Part shown: positions 1 to 8,993 of the stretch, one piece after another | Layout of the letters: every line of letters begins with the position of its first letter | Numbering within the stretch: position 1 is the stretch's first letter | Origin: CAZWLY01 sp964634465 | GTDB taxonomy: Bacteria; Desulfobacterota; Desulfarculia; G963662305 | NCBI GenBank assembly: GCA_964634465.1 | Contig: CAZWLY010000001.1 | Location: forward strand, 248,001 to 312,000 | Length of the DNA stretch: 64,000 bases | Reading direction: 5' to 3' | Notes under the pieces: generated by a model | Told to the model about the DNA's origin: nothing | The model's input: only the letters and a program-made list of their open reading frames with translations | Database searches by the model: none | Position numbers and translations under genes: made by a program

Positions 1-734
1 CCGCGGACTCCGACGTGGTCATCATCACCGCCGGCATCGCCAGGAAGCCGGGCATGTCCCGGGACGACCTGCTGGCCACCAACGCCAAGATCGTCAAGAG
101 CGTGGCCAGTGAGATCGCCAAGGTGGCGCCCGACAGCGTTTTGATCATCGTCTCCAACCCGTTGGACGCCATGTGCCACGTGGCCAAGGAGGCCTCGGGC
201 TTCCCCAGGGAGCGGGTCATCGGCATGGCCGGCGTCTTGGACAGCGCCCGGTTCCGCTACTTCATCGCCGAGGAGTTGAACGTCTCGGTCGAATCGACCC
301 ATGCCTTCGTCCTGGGCGGCCACGGCGACACCATGGTCCCGCTGCCGCGCTACTCCACCGTGGCCGGCATCCCCATCACCGAGCTGATGTCGGCCGAGCG
401 CATCGAGGCTCTGGTCGAGCGGACCAGGAACGGCGGAGCCGAGATCGTCGGCTTGCTCAAGACCGGTTCGGCCTTCTACGCCCCGGCTTCCTCGGCGGTC
501 CAGATGGCCGCGGCCATCATCCGTGACAAGAAACAGATCCTGCCCTGCGCCGCCTACCTCGAGGGCGAGTACGGCTATAGCGACCTGTTCATCGGCGTGC
601 CCTGCAAGCTGGGCCGCGGCGGGCTGGAAGAGGTCATCGAGATCAGCCTGACCGACGAGGAAAAGGCCGCCCTGGACAAGTCGGCCGCGGCCGTGCGCGG
701 CCTGGTCGACGACTTGGCCAAGCTGGATTACTAG
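1..734 (+). CDS. mdh: Malate dehydrogenase, LDH-like type (5' truncated by window)
   Basis: This is the C-terminal part of an NAD-dependent malate dehydrogenase, which interconverts malate and oxaloacetate in the cytosol. The reading frame is open to the left edge, so the N-terminal Rossmann glycine motif lies outside. The active-site loop motif ARKPGMSRDDLL is present; the Arg after IA is the residue that selects malate over lactate in this family. The substrate Arg and catalytic His region is seen in VLGGHGDTMVPL. The C-terminus is complete and ends at TAG, followed by a strong terminator. The convergent lutABC genes suggest a lactate/malate carbon module, but that link is inferred from position only. 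Confidence 0.95.
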   Translation, partial: ADSDVVIITAGIARKPGMSRDDLLATNAKIVKSVASEIAKVAPDSVLIIVSNPLDAMCHVAKEASGFPRERVIGMAGVLDSARFRYFIAEELNVSVESTHAFVLGGHGDTMVPLPRYSTVAGIPITELMSAERIEALVERTRNGGAEIVGLLKTGSAFYAPASSAVQMAAAIIRDKKQILPCAAYLEGEYGYSDLFIGVPCKLGRGGLEEVIEISLTDEEKAALDKSAAAVRGLVDDLAKLDY

Positions 735-768
735 GCTCTCGTCCCGGAAACAGACCCCAAGAACCCTT

Positions 769-804
769 CCCGGCCTTTGGCGTTCGCCAAAGGCCGGGCT
801 TTTT
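769..804 (+). terminator. Rho-independent terminator after mdh
   Basis: A GC-rich inverted repeat (CCCGGCCTTTGGCG / CGCCAAAGGCCGGG with a very short loop) is followed by TTTTT, 35 bases after the mdh stop codon. Confidence 0.85.
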
Positions 805-966
805 GAAAGGCGCGGCGGCGAGCCGGACCCGATCGTCGCCTCCCCCGCCAAGGGCCTGTCTCCGATCCATAAATTACTTTATAAAACTAACCCAACCACC
901 CCCAAAACAGCATATTTATCGCGGCTGATTAAACTGCAGGTTTGGGGCGGGCTGGGGGCGACGGGC

Positions 967-1644
967 TCAATGGTCGAGAACCAGAACATGGACCGCCTTG
1001 GGGCCGTGGACGCCCAGGGTGAGGGTCAGTTCGATGTCGCCGGTTCGGCTGGGCCCGGTAATCAGGTGGACGGCGCTGGGCAGCCGGCCGTCTCGGGCGA
1101 GGAGGGCCTCGAGTCTCACGACCAGGCCGTCCAGCGAGGCGGTCAAGTGGGCGGGGGTGGCCACGGCCAGGTGAACCGGCGGGCTGAGCGAGACCGAGCG
1201 CATGGTTTCGGGGCCGGCGCTGACCATCAGCGTACCCGACTCGACGATTACCAGTTGGCAGGAGGTGATCCCCAGATCGCACCCGGCCACGTCTCGGACG
1301 GCCCCGGGCTCCGTTCCATCGGGCCGGACGGCTTCGACCCCCTCGGCGGCCAGCAACTCGTCCAGCTCCAGCGAGGCCAGGAGAGGATCGGCCCACAGGG
1401 CGACCCTCTTTACCTGGTGTTCCCGGATTACGCTCCGGACGGCCGCCTGGGCCTCGTCTTTTGATTCGGCCACATGGAGCCGGGCCGAGATCGCCTCCAG
1501 CTCGGCTTCCAGCGCCGCCAAGGGCCCGGCCGCGGCTTCGGGTGGGGCGGGGCGCTTTGGCGCGGGCCGGGGCGCCGCCGGCGGGTGATCGGCCAAGGCC
1601 CGTCTGAGAGCGGTCAGGATTTCGCGCCGGGAATCGTTACTCAT
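967..1644 (-). CDS. lutC: LutC-like lactate utilization protein (YkgG/DUF162)
   Basis: This 225-residue protein belongs to the LutC/YkgG family, a component of the three-part iron-sulfur L-lactate dehydrogenase LutABC. Recognisable family features are the N-terminal helix beginning MSNDSRREILTAL and the C-terminal GPSRTGDIELTLTLGVHGP motif. A longer reading frame exists upstream, but the ATG at 1644 overlaps the lutB stop by 4 bases (ATGA), so that start is preferred. It is the last gene of a lutA-lutB-lutC operon reading leftwards. Its exact biochemical role within the complex is not visible from sequence. Confidence 0.85.
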   Translation of the reverse strand: MSNDSRREILTALRRALADHPPAAPRPAPKRPAPPEAAAGPLAALEAELEAISARLHVAESKDEAQAAVRSVIREHQVKRVALWADPLLASLELDELLAAEGVEAVRPDGTEPGAVRDVAGCDLGITSCQLVIVESGTLMVSAGPETMRSVSLSPPVHLAVATPAHLTASLDGLVVRLEALLARDGRLPSAVHLITGPSRTGDIELTLTLGVHGPKAVHVLVLDH

Positions 1645-3062
1645 CGGCCGCCTCCGTTTTTGGCCAGCCTGGCTTTGAGCGCCGGCCAGCGCCTGGAAAA
1701 CGGCCGTCTGGCCAATCGGGGCGGAACCCTCACTCGGCTCCAGCGTTTGAGCGCCGGGGGCGTCAGCGCCGGAGCCAGCGGCCGGGCCAGGCAGGCGGCG
1801 GCCCACTCGGCGGCCGGGTGTCGGTTCAGCCAGGCCCACAGGCCGGCGGCCAACCGCTCCGTGACCGGCGGTCGCCCTTGCCAGGTCGGGTCCTCGGCCA
1901 GCTTCCAGCGCAGGTGGAGCATCAGCTTGGGCAGGTCGATCATCACCGGGCAGACCTCGGCGCAGGCCCCGCAGAGGGTGCTGGCGAAGGGCAGGTCCTT
2001 GCCCCGGCCCGGCGGCAGGAATTGGGGGTTCAACACCGAGCCGATGGGGCCGGTGTAGACCCAGCCGTAGCTGAAGCCGCCGATTCTCAAGTAGACCGGG
2101 CAGACATTGAGGCACGAGCCGCAGCGCAGGCAGTAGAGCGATTCCCTGAGGACCGGGTCGGCCGCGATCCGGCTGCGGCCGTTGTCCAGGATGATCAGGT
2201 GAAACTCGTCCGGGCCGTCCGGTTCGCCCGCCCGCCTGGGGCCGGTGATGATCGAGACGTAGGAGCACATCTTCTGACCGGCCGCCGACCGGGGCAGGAT
2301 GTTCAACAGGTCGGCCATGTCCTCCAGGTCGGCGACGACCTTGTCCAGGCCCATGAGGGCGACGTGGATTCGGGGCGCGGTGGTCGAGAACCTGATGTTG
2401 CCCTCGTTTTCCAGAAGGACGATCGAGCCGGTTTCGGCCACGGCCATGTTGACCCCGGTCAGGCCCATCTCGGCCGACAGAAACCGCTCCCTGAGCGTGG
2501 CCCGGGCGATGGCGTTGAGCTCGCCGGGGTCGTAGGTCGGCTCCACGCCGAGTTTTTCGGCGAACAGGTCGCCGATCTCGAAGCGGTTTTTGTGGACCGC
2601 CGGGGCGATGATGTGCGACGGCTTCTCCCCGGCCAACTGGACGATGTACTCGCCCAGATCGGTTTCGGCCGCCCAGATGCCCGCCTCCTCCAAGGCCTCG
2701 TTGAGACCGATCTCCTCGGCGGTCATCGACTTGCCCTTGACCACCTCCCTGACGCCGTTGGAGCGGGCCAGCTCGAGGACGACGGCCCTGGCCTCCTCGG
2801 CGTCGGCCGCCCAGTGGACCCGGCCGCCGGCGGCGACGACGTTTTTCTCCAGGCGCTCGAGCAGTTCGGGCAGGGCGGCCATGGCCCGGTCCTTGACCGC
2901 CCGGGCCCGAAGTCGCAGCGCCTCCGGGTCTTTCAAGGGGCCGAAGGCGTTTCGGCGGATCATCTTGAAGCGCTGGCCGAAATTCTTCAGGTTGGCCCGG
3001 AGCTCGGCGTTGCCGAGGGCCTCGGTCGCGGCCGCCTTGAACCGCCCGGTGTCGTCCTTCAT
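1641..3062 (-). CDS. lutB: LutB-like iron-sulfur lactate utilization protein
   Basis: This 473-residue protein matches LutB/YkgF: an N-terminal LUD (DUF162-type) domain followed by a ferredoxin-like region with two cysteine clusters, CLRCGSCLNVCP and CGACAEVCP, each able to hold a 4Fe-4S cluster. The family oxidises L-lactate to pyruvate together with LutA and LutC. The motif ITGPRRAGEPDGP sits just before the first cluster. The ATG at 3062 overlaps the lutA stop by 4 bases, which indicates translational coupling and fixes the start despite a longer open frame. Confidence 0.9.
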   Translation of the reverse strand: MKDDTGRFKAAATEALGNAELRANLKNFGQRFKMIRRNAFGPLKDPEALRLRARAVKDRAMAALPELLERLEKNVVAAGGRVHWAADAEEARAVVLELARSNGVREVVKGKSMTAEEIGLNEALEEAGIWAAETDLGEYIVQLAGEKPSHIIAPAVHKNRFEIGDLFAEKLGVEPTYDPGELNAIARATLRERFLSAEMGLTGVNMAVAETGSIVLLENEGNIRFSTTAPRIHVALMGLDKVVADLEDMADLLNILPRSAAGQKMCSYVSIITGPRRAGEPDGPDEFHLIILDNGRSRIAADPVLRESLYCLRCGSCLNVCPVYLRIGGFSYGWVYTGPIGSVLNPQFLPPGRGKDLPFASTLCGACAEVCPVMIDLPKLMLHLRWKLAEDPTWQGRPPVTERLAAGLWAWLNRHPAAEWAAACLARPLAPALTPPALKRWSRVRVPPRLARRPFSRRWPALKARLAKNGGGR

Positions 3063-3790
3063 CGTCCCTTCTCCAGACCGGCCAGCACCTCGGCTATGTG
3101 GACCGCCTCGATCCGGCTTGGCCGCTTGGCCAAGAAGCCGCCGATGTTCATCAGGCAGCTCACCTCGGCGCTGATCACGTACTCGGCCCCGCTGGCGGCG
3201 ATGTCGGCCGCCTTGTCGGCGGTGATGGCCTCGGATATGTCCGGGAACTGAAGGCTGAACAGACCGCCGAAGCCGCAGCACGTCTCAGGGTGGTCGAGCT
3301 CAACCATCTCCAGCCCCTTGACCCGTTCGAGCAGCTTGAGCGGTTGCTCCTTGACGCCCAGCGCCCGGCCGACCTGGCAGGAGTCGTGGTAGACCGCCTT
3401 GGCTTCGAGCGACGCCCCCAGGTCGGTCGCGCCGGCGACATCGACCAGGAACTCGGTCAACTCGAACACCCGGCCGCCCAGGGCCTCGGCTCGCTTTTGC
3501 CAGTCGGGTTCGGTTTCGAAGAGGCCGGGGTAATACTTTCTGACCATGGCCGCGCACGAGCCGGAGGGGGTGACGATAGCCTCGGCGTCCTCGAAAATCT
3601 CGATGAAGCGCCGGGCCAGCCGCCGGGCCTCTCGCCGGCGGCCGGTCTTGAAGGCCGGCTGGCCGCAGCAGGTCTGGTCGGCCGGGAAGTCGAGCTCGGC
3701 CCCGGCTCTGGCCAGGACGACGGCCGCGGCCTCGCCGATCTCGGGCCGGAAATGCTCGACCAGGCAGGGGATGAATAGGCTGACCTTCAC
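3059..3790 (-). CDS. lutA: LutA-like (Fe-S)-binding protein with two CCG domains
   Basis: This 243-residue protein has the two cysteine-rich CCG domains of LutA/GlcF/HdrB-type proteins: CCGQPAF near residues 41-47 and CCGFGGLFS in the C-terminal third. These domains bind an unusual iron-sulfur cluster in heterodisulfide-reductase-like and lactate-oxidising enzymes. It is the first gene of the lutABC operon, and its stop overlaps the lutB start. A perfect 19-base palindrome lies just upstream and may be a regulator site. No lactate permease or lut regulator is present in the window. Confidence 0.9.
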   Translation of the reverse strand: MKVSLFIPCLVEHFRPEIGEAAAVVLARAGAELDFPADQTCCGQPAFKTGRRREARRLARRFIEIFEDAEAIVTPSGSCAAMVRKYYPGLFETEPDWQKRAEALGGRVFELTEFLVDVAGATDLGASLEAKAVYHDSCQVGRALGVKEQPLKLLERVKGLEMVELDHPETCCGFGGLFSLQFPDISEAITADKAADIAASGAEYVISAEVSCLMNIGGFLAKRPSRIEAVHIAEVLAGLEKGR

Positions 3791-3807
3791 TCGATCCGAG
3801 ACTCTCT

Positions 3808-3826
3808 GGTTTTGCCCGGCAAAACC
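3808..3826. promoter_or_regulatory. Perfect palindrome upstream of lutA, possible operator
   Basis: GGTTTTGC-CCG-GCAAAACC is an exact inverted repeat with 8-base arms, starting 18 bases upstream of the lutA start. No T-run follows it in the direction of transcription, so a terminator for ftsY is less likely than an operator. The cognate regulator is not in the window. Confidence 0.4.
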
Positions 3827-3884
3827 TAAAGAAAGGTTTTTGTGGTAAGTTAAAGAGACTTTTTAAGAAGCCTCCTCAACTCCT

Positions 3885-5036
3885 TCACAAGATCGCCTCG
3901 ACAAAGGCGTTTGGGTCAAAGGGTTTGAGATCGTCCATCTGCTCGCCCAGGCCGACGAAGAGGACCGGGCGCTGAAGCTGGTGAGCCACGGCGGCGACGA
4001 TGCCGCCCTTGGCCGTGCCGTCCAGCTTGGTCAAAACCAGGCCGGTCAAGGGCGTGGCCTCGTTGAACAGCTTGGCTTGGCTGAGCGCGTTCTGGCCGGT
4101 GGTGGCGTCCAGGACCAGCAGGGTCTGGTGGGGGGCCTCGGGAATCTTCTTGGCCATGACCCGGCGGACCTTCTTGAGTTCCTCCATCAGGTTGACCTTG
4201 GTGTGGAGCCGGCCGGCGGTGTCGACCAGGACCACGTCCACTCCCCGGGCCTGGGCCGCCTCCAGGGCGTCGAAGACGACGGCCGAGGGGTCGGCTCCGG
4301 CCTGGTGCCGGACGATGTCGGCTCCGACGCGCTCCGCCCAGATCTCGAGCTGCTCGCCGGCCGCGGCCCGGAAGGTGTCGCCGGCGGCCAGCAGGACCTT
4401 TTTGCCCTCCAGGATGAAACGCCGGGCCAGCTTGCCGATGGTGGTCGTCTTGCCCACGCCGTTGACGCCGACGACGAGGATCACCTCCGGTCCTTCGGCC
4501 GGCGGGGCGGGCGGCGCCGGGCCGACGTCCAACAGCTCCAGGAGCGAGTCGCCGAGCGCGCCCTTGAGATCGGCCGGGTCGGTCAGGTTGCGGCGCTTGA
4601 TCTGCTTGCGCAGCTTCTTCAGCAACTCGGTGGTCGCCTCGACGCCCAGGTCGGAGGTGATGAGAATCTCCTCCATCTCTTCGAGAAGGTCCTCGTCCAC
4701 CTTACCGCCGCCGGAGAACAGGGCGTCCAGCCGGCCGGAGAGGGAGGCTCTCGTCTTGGCCAATCGCTCCCGGAACCGGCCGAACAGCCCCTTCTTGTTG
4801 TTGTCCGCGGCCGGTTTTTCCGGTCCGGTCTCGGCCGCCGCCTCCGGCCGATCGTCCGGGGAGGCGTCCGCCGGCCGGTCCGGCTCTTGGCCGTCGCTCG
4901 GGGCGGGTTCGTCGGGCGGCGTTTCACCCGCTTCGGGCTCGCTCGCCTCCCGGCCTTCCTCGGCCGGTCGGCGATCTTCCGGGTCGGATTGGGGAGACTT
5001 GTCCTTTTTGTTCTTGCCGAACTTGAACCAGGCCAT
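3885..5036 (-). CDS. ftsY: Signal recognition particle receptor FtsY
   Basis: This 383-residue SRP receptor GTPase docks SRP-ribosome complexes at the membrane for co-translational insertion. An acidic, Pro/Glu-rich N-terminal A domain (residues 1-80) precedes the NG domain. The P-loop GVNGVGKTTT lies near residues 190-199, and DTAGR and TKLDG follow as G3 and G4 motifs. The gene starts 6 bases after the smc stop, so the two genes are almost certainly cotranscribed. Confidence 0.97.
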   Translation of the reverse strand: MAWFKFGKNKKDKSPQSDPEDRRPAEEGREASEPEAGETPPDEPAPSDGQEPDRPADASPDDRPEAAAETGPEKPAADNNKKGLFGRFRERLAKTRASLSGRLDALFSGGGKVDEDLLEEMEEILITSDLGVEATTELLKKLRKQIKRRNLTDPADLKGALGDSLLELLDVGPAPPAPPAEGPEVILVVGVNGVGKTTTIGKLARRFILEGKKVLLAAGDTFRAAAGEQLEIWAERVGADIVRHQAGADPSAVVFDALEAAQARGVDVVLVDTAGRLHTKVNLMEELKKVRRVMAKKIPEAPHQTLLVLDATTGQNALSQAKLFNEATPLTGLVLTKLDGTAKGGIVAAVAHQLQRPVLFVGLGEQMDDLKPFDPNAFVEAIL

Positions 5037-5042
5037 GATTTG

Positions 5043-8000
5043 TTATCGTCCTTGACTCTGCTGTGCCGCTCGGTCGGCTTCGGCGGTCTCGAAGAGGTGG
5101 TCGGTTTCCTCCTTGGAGTCCAGCCTGACCGAGACCATCCGGGAGACGCCGGGCTCGGGCATGGTCACCCCGTAGAGGGTGTCCACCGACTCCATGGTCC
5201 GACGGTTGTGGGTGATCATCAAGATCTGGCTGTGGCGGCCGATCTCCTTGACCAGCCGGTTGAAGCGCTCCACGTTTTGCTCGTCTAAGGGGGCGTCCAC
5301 CTCGTCGAGCAGGCAGAACGGGCTGGGCTTGATTAGGAAGATGGCGAAGAGCAACGTGGCCGCGGCCAGCGCCTTTTCGCCGCCGGAGAGAAGGCCCATG
5401 TTGGTCAGTCGTTTGCCCGGCGGCTGGATCTTGATGTCCACCCCGGACTCCAGGGGGTTGTCCGGGTCGGTCAGGATCAGTTGGGCCTTGGCCCCCTCGC
5501 CGAACAGGATCGGCCCCAGCTCCTCCATTTTGGCCGCCACCGCCTTGAACGTCTCGGAGAAGCGCTCCAGGGTGGTCTTGTTGATCTTGCGGATGGCCGC
5601 CTTGAGGTCGTTCATCGAGGCGGTCAGGTCGGCCACCTGGCCCTCCAGGAACTCCTTGCGCTCGATGAGGGCCTGGTACTCCTCGACGGCGGTCGGGTTG
5701 ACCGCGCCCATGCGCTGGACCTTGCTCTTGAGGTCGTCCAGCTCCTCTTTGGCCGCCGGCTGATCGAGCTCCCGGTCGATGTGTTGGTTGAAGCTCTCGG
5801 CCAGATCGATCTGGTAGCGCTGGGCGATGTCTTCCGTCAGGTGCTCCAGGTTGAACCGGGTCTGGGAGAGGGCCAGTTCGGCCTGGCGGGCCTCCTCTTC
5901 CACGCCCCGGACCTGATCGCGCAGGCTTTTGAGCTCGTCGCCGCGCTCGCCGAGCTCTTCCTGGAGGATGGACAGCCGCTCCTGCTCGCGGCCGATCTCC
6001 GCCTCCTGCTCCCTGACCTGGCGGGTGAGCAGTTTCAGCTCTTCCTCGGCGCTGATGCCGGCCCGGTCGAGCTCGTCCCTCTCTTGGGCCGCCGCGGCCA
6101 GGTCGGCCGCCAGGGATTCGATTCGCTCCCTGGTCCGGGCCAGGTCGCCCTCGATGCGCTCGACGGCCGACTTGAGCTGCTCCTTCTGGCTGTTGAGGCG
6201 ACTCAATCGGACCTTGACCCCGGTCAGCTCCTCCCTGAGTTCCGCCGCCCTGGAGCCGGCCGCCTCGGCCTCGGCTTCGGCCTCGGTCAGCTCCCGCTCC
6301 AGCTCCTTCTGCTCGGCCTCGGCCCGGGCGGCCAGTTCGGCCTGCTCGGCCTTGGTCGCTTCGAGCCGCTCCTCCTCGGCCGTCAGGGAATCGGCCTCGG
6401 CCGTCAGAACCTGGCGCAACCGATCGAGTTCCTTGAGGCGGATGGTCAGCCCGGCCGACTCCTTTTCCGCCTCCACCTGTTCTGCTTCGGCTTTCCGGAG
6501 GCGCGCCGTGAGGTCGACGATCTGCTCGCCGAAGAGGTTGCGCTGCTCGGCGACCTTGGCCACGGCCCGGTCCTGCTCGGCCCGGACGGCCTCCAGTTCC
6601 TTCAGCCGCTCCTTGAGCTCGCGGATGGTCCGCTGGCGGGCCAGAAGCGAGGCGTCGGAGTCGGACTTGCGGCCGCCGACGATCACGCCCGGCGGGGAGA
6701 TGATCTCGCCGGCCAGGGTGACCACGCTTCGCCTGCGGCCATCGGCCTGCCAGACGGCCAGGGCGGCGTCGAGATCGTCGGTCACCAGGGCGTCGCCGAT
6801 GATCGCTCTGGCCGCCTGGCCGGTCGGGCCGGTGAACTCGATCGCCTCGGCCAGCAGCCTCGCCCCCTCGGGGGCGGGCCTGGGCTCGGCGGCGGGTGAG
6901 AGGAGGGCCGGCGAGATCAACCCGGCCCGCCCCCGCCCGCTGGACTTCAGGCTCTCCAGGGCGGCCAGGATTTCATCCCGGCCCTGGGCGACCAGGTGCT
7001 GAACCGCCGAGGCCAGGGCCGCCTCCACCGCCGCCTCCAGGTCTTGGCCGACCCGGACGCCGTCGGCCACCAGGCCCAGGAAGGGCCGGCCGCCGAGGCG
7101 CTCGATGAGGCCCTTGTCGGTCAGCAGCGTCTTGACGCCTTTGTCCAGGCCCTCGTGGGCCTCCTCCAAGGCGGTCAGTCCGGCCAGGCGGCCCGAAAGC
7201 TCCCTGATCTCCTGGGCGGTCTCGTCGCGGCGGGTCTGGGCTTCGAGGAGATCCTCTTCGGCCTCGCCGCGGAGGTTTTCCAGCTCGTCGCGCTGCCCGG
7301 TCAGCTCGGTGATCTGGGAGGTGACCTCCTCCAGACGGGCGCGGTTGTGCTCGAGGGCGGCGCTGAGCTCTTCCCGTTCCTTTTCGGCCTGCTCGGCCTG
7401 CTCGGCCAGGCGTCGGCGGCGGGCGTTGAGGCCGCCGAGCCGCTCCTCGGCCGAGATCAAAGCGTTGTGGGCCCTGGCCCGGGAGGAGGCCAGGTCGATG
7501 AGTCGGTCTTTCAAGCGGGAGACGGTCTTGGTCTTGGCCCCGGCCAACTCCCGGGCCTCGTCCAGCCGGGCGTCCAACTCGTTCCGCTCGGCCCGGCCGG
7601 CGGCGAGTTCACTCTCCAGGTCGCGGGCCAGCCCCTCCAGGCCCTCCCGCTCCTTGGCCAATTCGTCCAGGCGGGAGTTCTCCTCGGCCATCCGGATCTT
7701 GTCCCGCTCCTGGCGAGCCTTGAGAGCCTCTCCCTTTTCCTTCAGGAAGCCCTGCTGCTGCTCCAAGGCCTGAACCCGGCTGCCCAGCCTGACCCGCTGT
7801 TCCCGTTTGTCGGCCAGCCGGCGCTCCTGCTCGGCCAGACGGAGGCGGTCGGCCTCCAGGGCGGCCGAGACGGCCGTCTCCTTGTTGAGCAATAGCTCGC
7901 GGCGGTCGCCGATGGCCTTGGCGGCCGCTTCGCGCTTGTTCAGCTCGCGGGTCAACTCCTCGTAGCGCAGCGCGGCCAGGGCCAACTCCAGAACCCTGAT

Positions 8001-8672
8001 CCGCTCGGTGTAGTCCCGATAGCGCTGGGCTTTCTTGGCCTGGAGGTTGAGGCTTCGGGCCTGGCGCTCCACTTCGGCCAGGATGTCGGCCACCCGCTCC
8101 AGGTTGTGGCTGGTGCTCTCCAGCTTGCGCATCGCCGCCTGGCGCTGGGCCTTGAACTTGACGATGCCGGCCGCCCCCTCGATCCAGGCCCGGCGCTCCT
8201 CGGGCCCGGAGTCGATGATCCGGCCGATGGAGCCCTGCTCGATGATGGCGTAGCCTCTCGCCCCCAGGCCGGTGTCCATGAACAGGTTGACGATGTCCTT
8301 CAGGCGGCAGGGGGCCTTGTTGATCAGGTATTCGCTCTCGCCGGAGCGATACAGCCGGCGGGTGATGGTCAGCTCGTTGTAGTGATGGAACGGAGCGGGG
8401 AAGGGGCCGTTGGTCCGGGCGACCGACAGGTTCACCTCGGCGTAGCCCATCGACCGGGCCCCGGCCGTGCCGGCGAAGATGATGTCCTCCATGGACTTGC
8501 CGCGCAGCTTGGACGGCGACTGCTCGCCCATGACCCACCGGATGGCGTCGGCGATGTTGGACTTGCCGCACCCGTTGGGCCCGACCACGGCGCTGATGCC
8601 CGGCGAGAAGGACAGAGTCGTCTGGTGGAAAAACGACTTGAAACCGTGCATTTCCAGCTTGGTCAGACGCAT
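5043..8672 (-). CDS. smc: Chromosome segregation protein SMC
   Basis: This 1209-residue protein has the full SMC architecture. The Walker A motif GPNGCGKS is at residues 31-38. Two long Glu/Arg-rich coiled coils flank a central hinge (GRPFLGLVADGVRV and following). The C-terminal ATPase half carries the signature LSGGEKAL and the Walker B motif in CLLDEVDAPLD. SMC dimers with ScpAB compact and segregate the chromosome; scpA and scpB are not in the window. The length is normal for the family. Confidence 0.98.
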   Translation of the reverse strand: MRLTKLEMHGFKSFFHQTTLSFSPGISAVVGPNGCGKSNIADAIRWVMGEQSPSKLRGKSMEDIIFAGTAGARSMGYAEVNLSVARTNGPFPAPFHHYNELTITRRLYRSGESEYLINKAPCRLKDIVNLFMDTGLGARGYAIIEQGSIGRIIDSGPEERRAWIEGAAGIVKFKAQRQAAMRKLESTSHNLERVADILAEVERQARSLNLQAKKAQRYRDYTERIRVLELALAALRYEELTRELNKREAAAKAIGDRRELLLNKETAVSAALEADRLRLAEQERRLADKREQRVRLGSRVQALEQQQGFLKEKGEALKARQERDKIRMAEENSRLDELAKEREGLEGLARDLESELAAGRAERNELDARLDEARELAGAKTKTVSRLKDRLIDLASSRARAHNALISAEERLGGLNARRRRLAEQAEQAEKEREELSAALEHNRARLEEVTSQITELTGQRDELENLRGEAEEDLLEAQTRRDETAQEIRELSGRLAGLTALEEAHEGLDKGVKTLLTDKGLIERLGGRPFLGLVADGVRVGQDLEAAVEAALASAVQHLVAQGRDEILAALESLKSSGRGRAGLISPALLSPAAEPRPAPEGARLLAEAIEFTGPTGQAARAIIGDALVTDDLDAALAVWQADGRRRSVVTLAGEIISPPGVIVGGRKSDSDASLLARQRTIRELKERLKELEAVRAEQDRAVAKVAEQRNLFGEQIVDLTARLRKAEAEQVEAEKESAGLTIRLKELDRLRQVLTAEADSLTAEEERLEATKAEQAELAARAEAEQKELERELTEAEAEAEAAGSRAAELREELTGVKVRLSRLNSQKEQLKSAVERIEGDLARTRERIESLAADLAAAAQERDELDRAGISAEEELKLLTRQVREQEAEIGREQERLSILQEELGERGDELKSLRDQVRGVEEEARQAELALSQTRFNLEHLTEDIAQRYQIDLAESFNQHIDRELDQPAAKEELDDLKSKVQRMGAVNPTAVEEYQALIERKEFLEGQVADLTASMNDLKAAIRKINKTTLERFSETFKAVAAKMEELGPILFGEGAKAQLILTDPDNPLESGVDIKIQPPGKRLTNMGLLSGGEKALAAATLLFAIFLIKPSPFCLLDEVDAPLDEQNVERFNRLVKEIGRHSQILMITHNRRTMESVDTLYGVTMPEPGVSRMVSVRLDSKEETDHLFETAEADRAAQQSQGR

Positions 8673-8993
8673 ACGTCTCCCCCAGGCTGGAAAATATCAC
8701 TTCGGGCCGTCACAGGCAAGAAAAAAGCACAATAGGCTGTGTTCGCCACGGGACGAGAGTACAACATATAGGATAAGGGAATCGCTGTCACCGTCGAGAC
8801 CGGTCGGTCGATTCGAACGGGTTCGAGTCGGGCCGAGGCGGTAGGCGACCGCCGTTCCGGCGGCGGGGGAGTAGGCCGTCTGGCCGACCTTGCGCCGTTG
8901 AAGACAGCCGATCCGCCGCCTGGGCTCGAGCCGGCCGTCTCCGGCCAAGGTGAGCGTCCGCCCCCGCCGCTTCAGGTGTCGTCCCCGGCTTTG
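8673..8993. other. Intergenic region between smc and glyS
   Basis: This 321-base stretch lies between glyS, which ends at 8994, and smc, which starts at 8672; both are on the minus strand. Apart from the candidate smc promoter I see no gene in it. A short open frame on the minus strand has an arginine-rich composition typical of chance frames in GC-rich DNA. Confidence 0.6.
8763..8791 (-). promoter_or_regulatory. Candidate sigma70 promoter for smc-ftsY
   Basis: On the minus strand, GTGACA (8791-8786) and TATGTT (8768-8763) are separated by 17 bases, about 90 bases upstream of the smc start. This is a motif match only. Confidence 0.4.
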
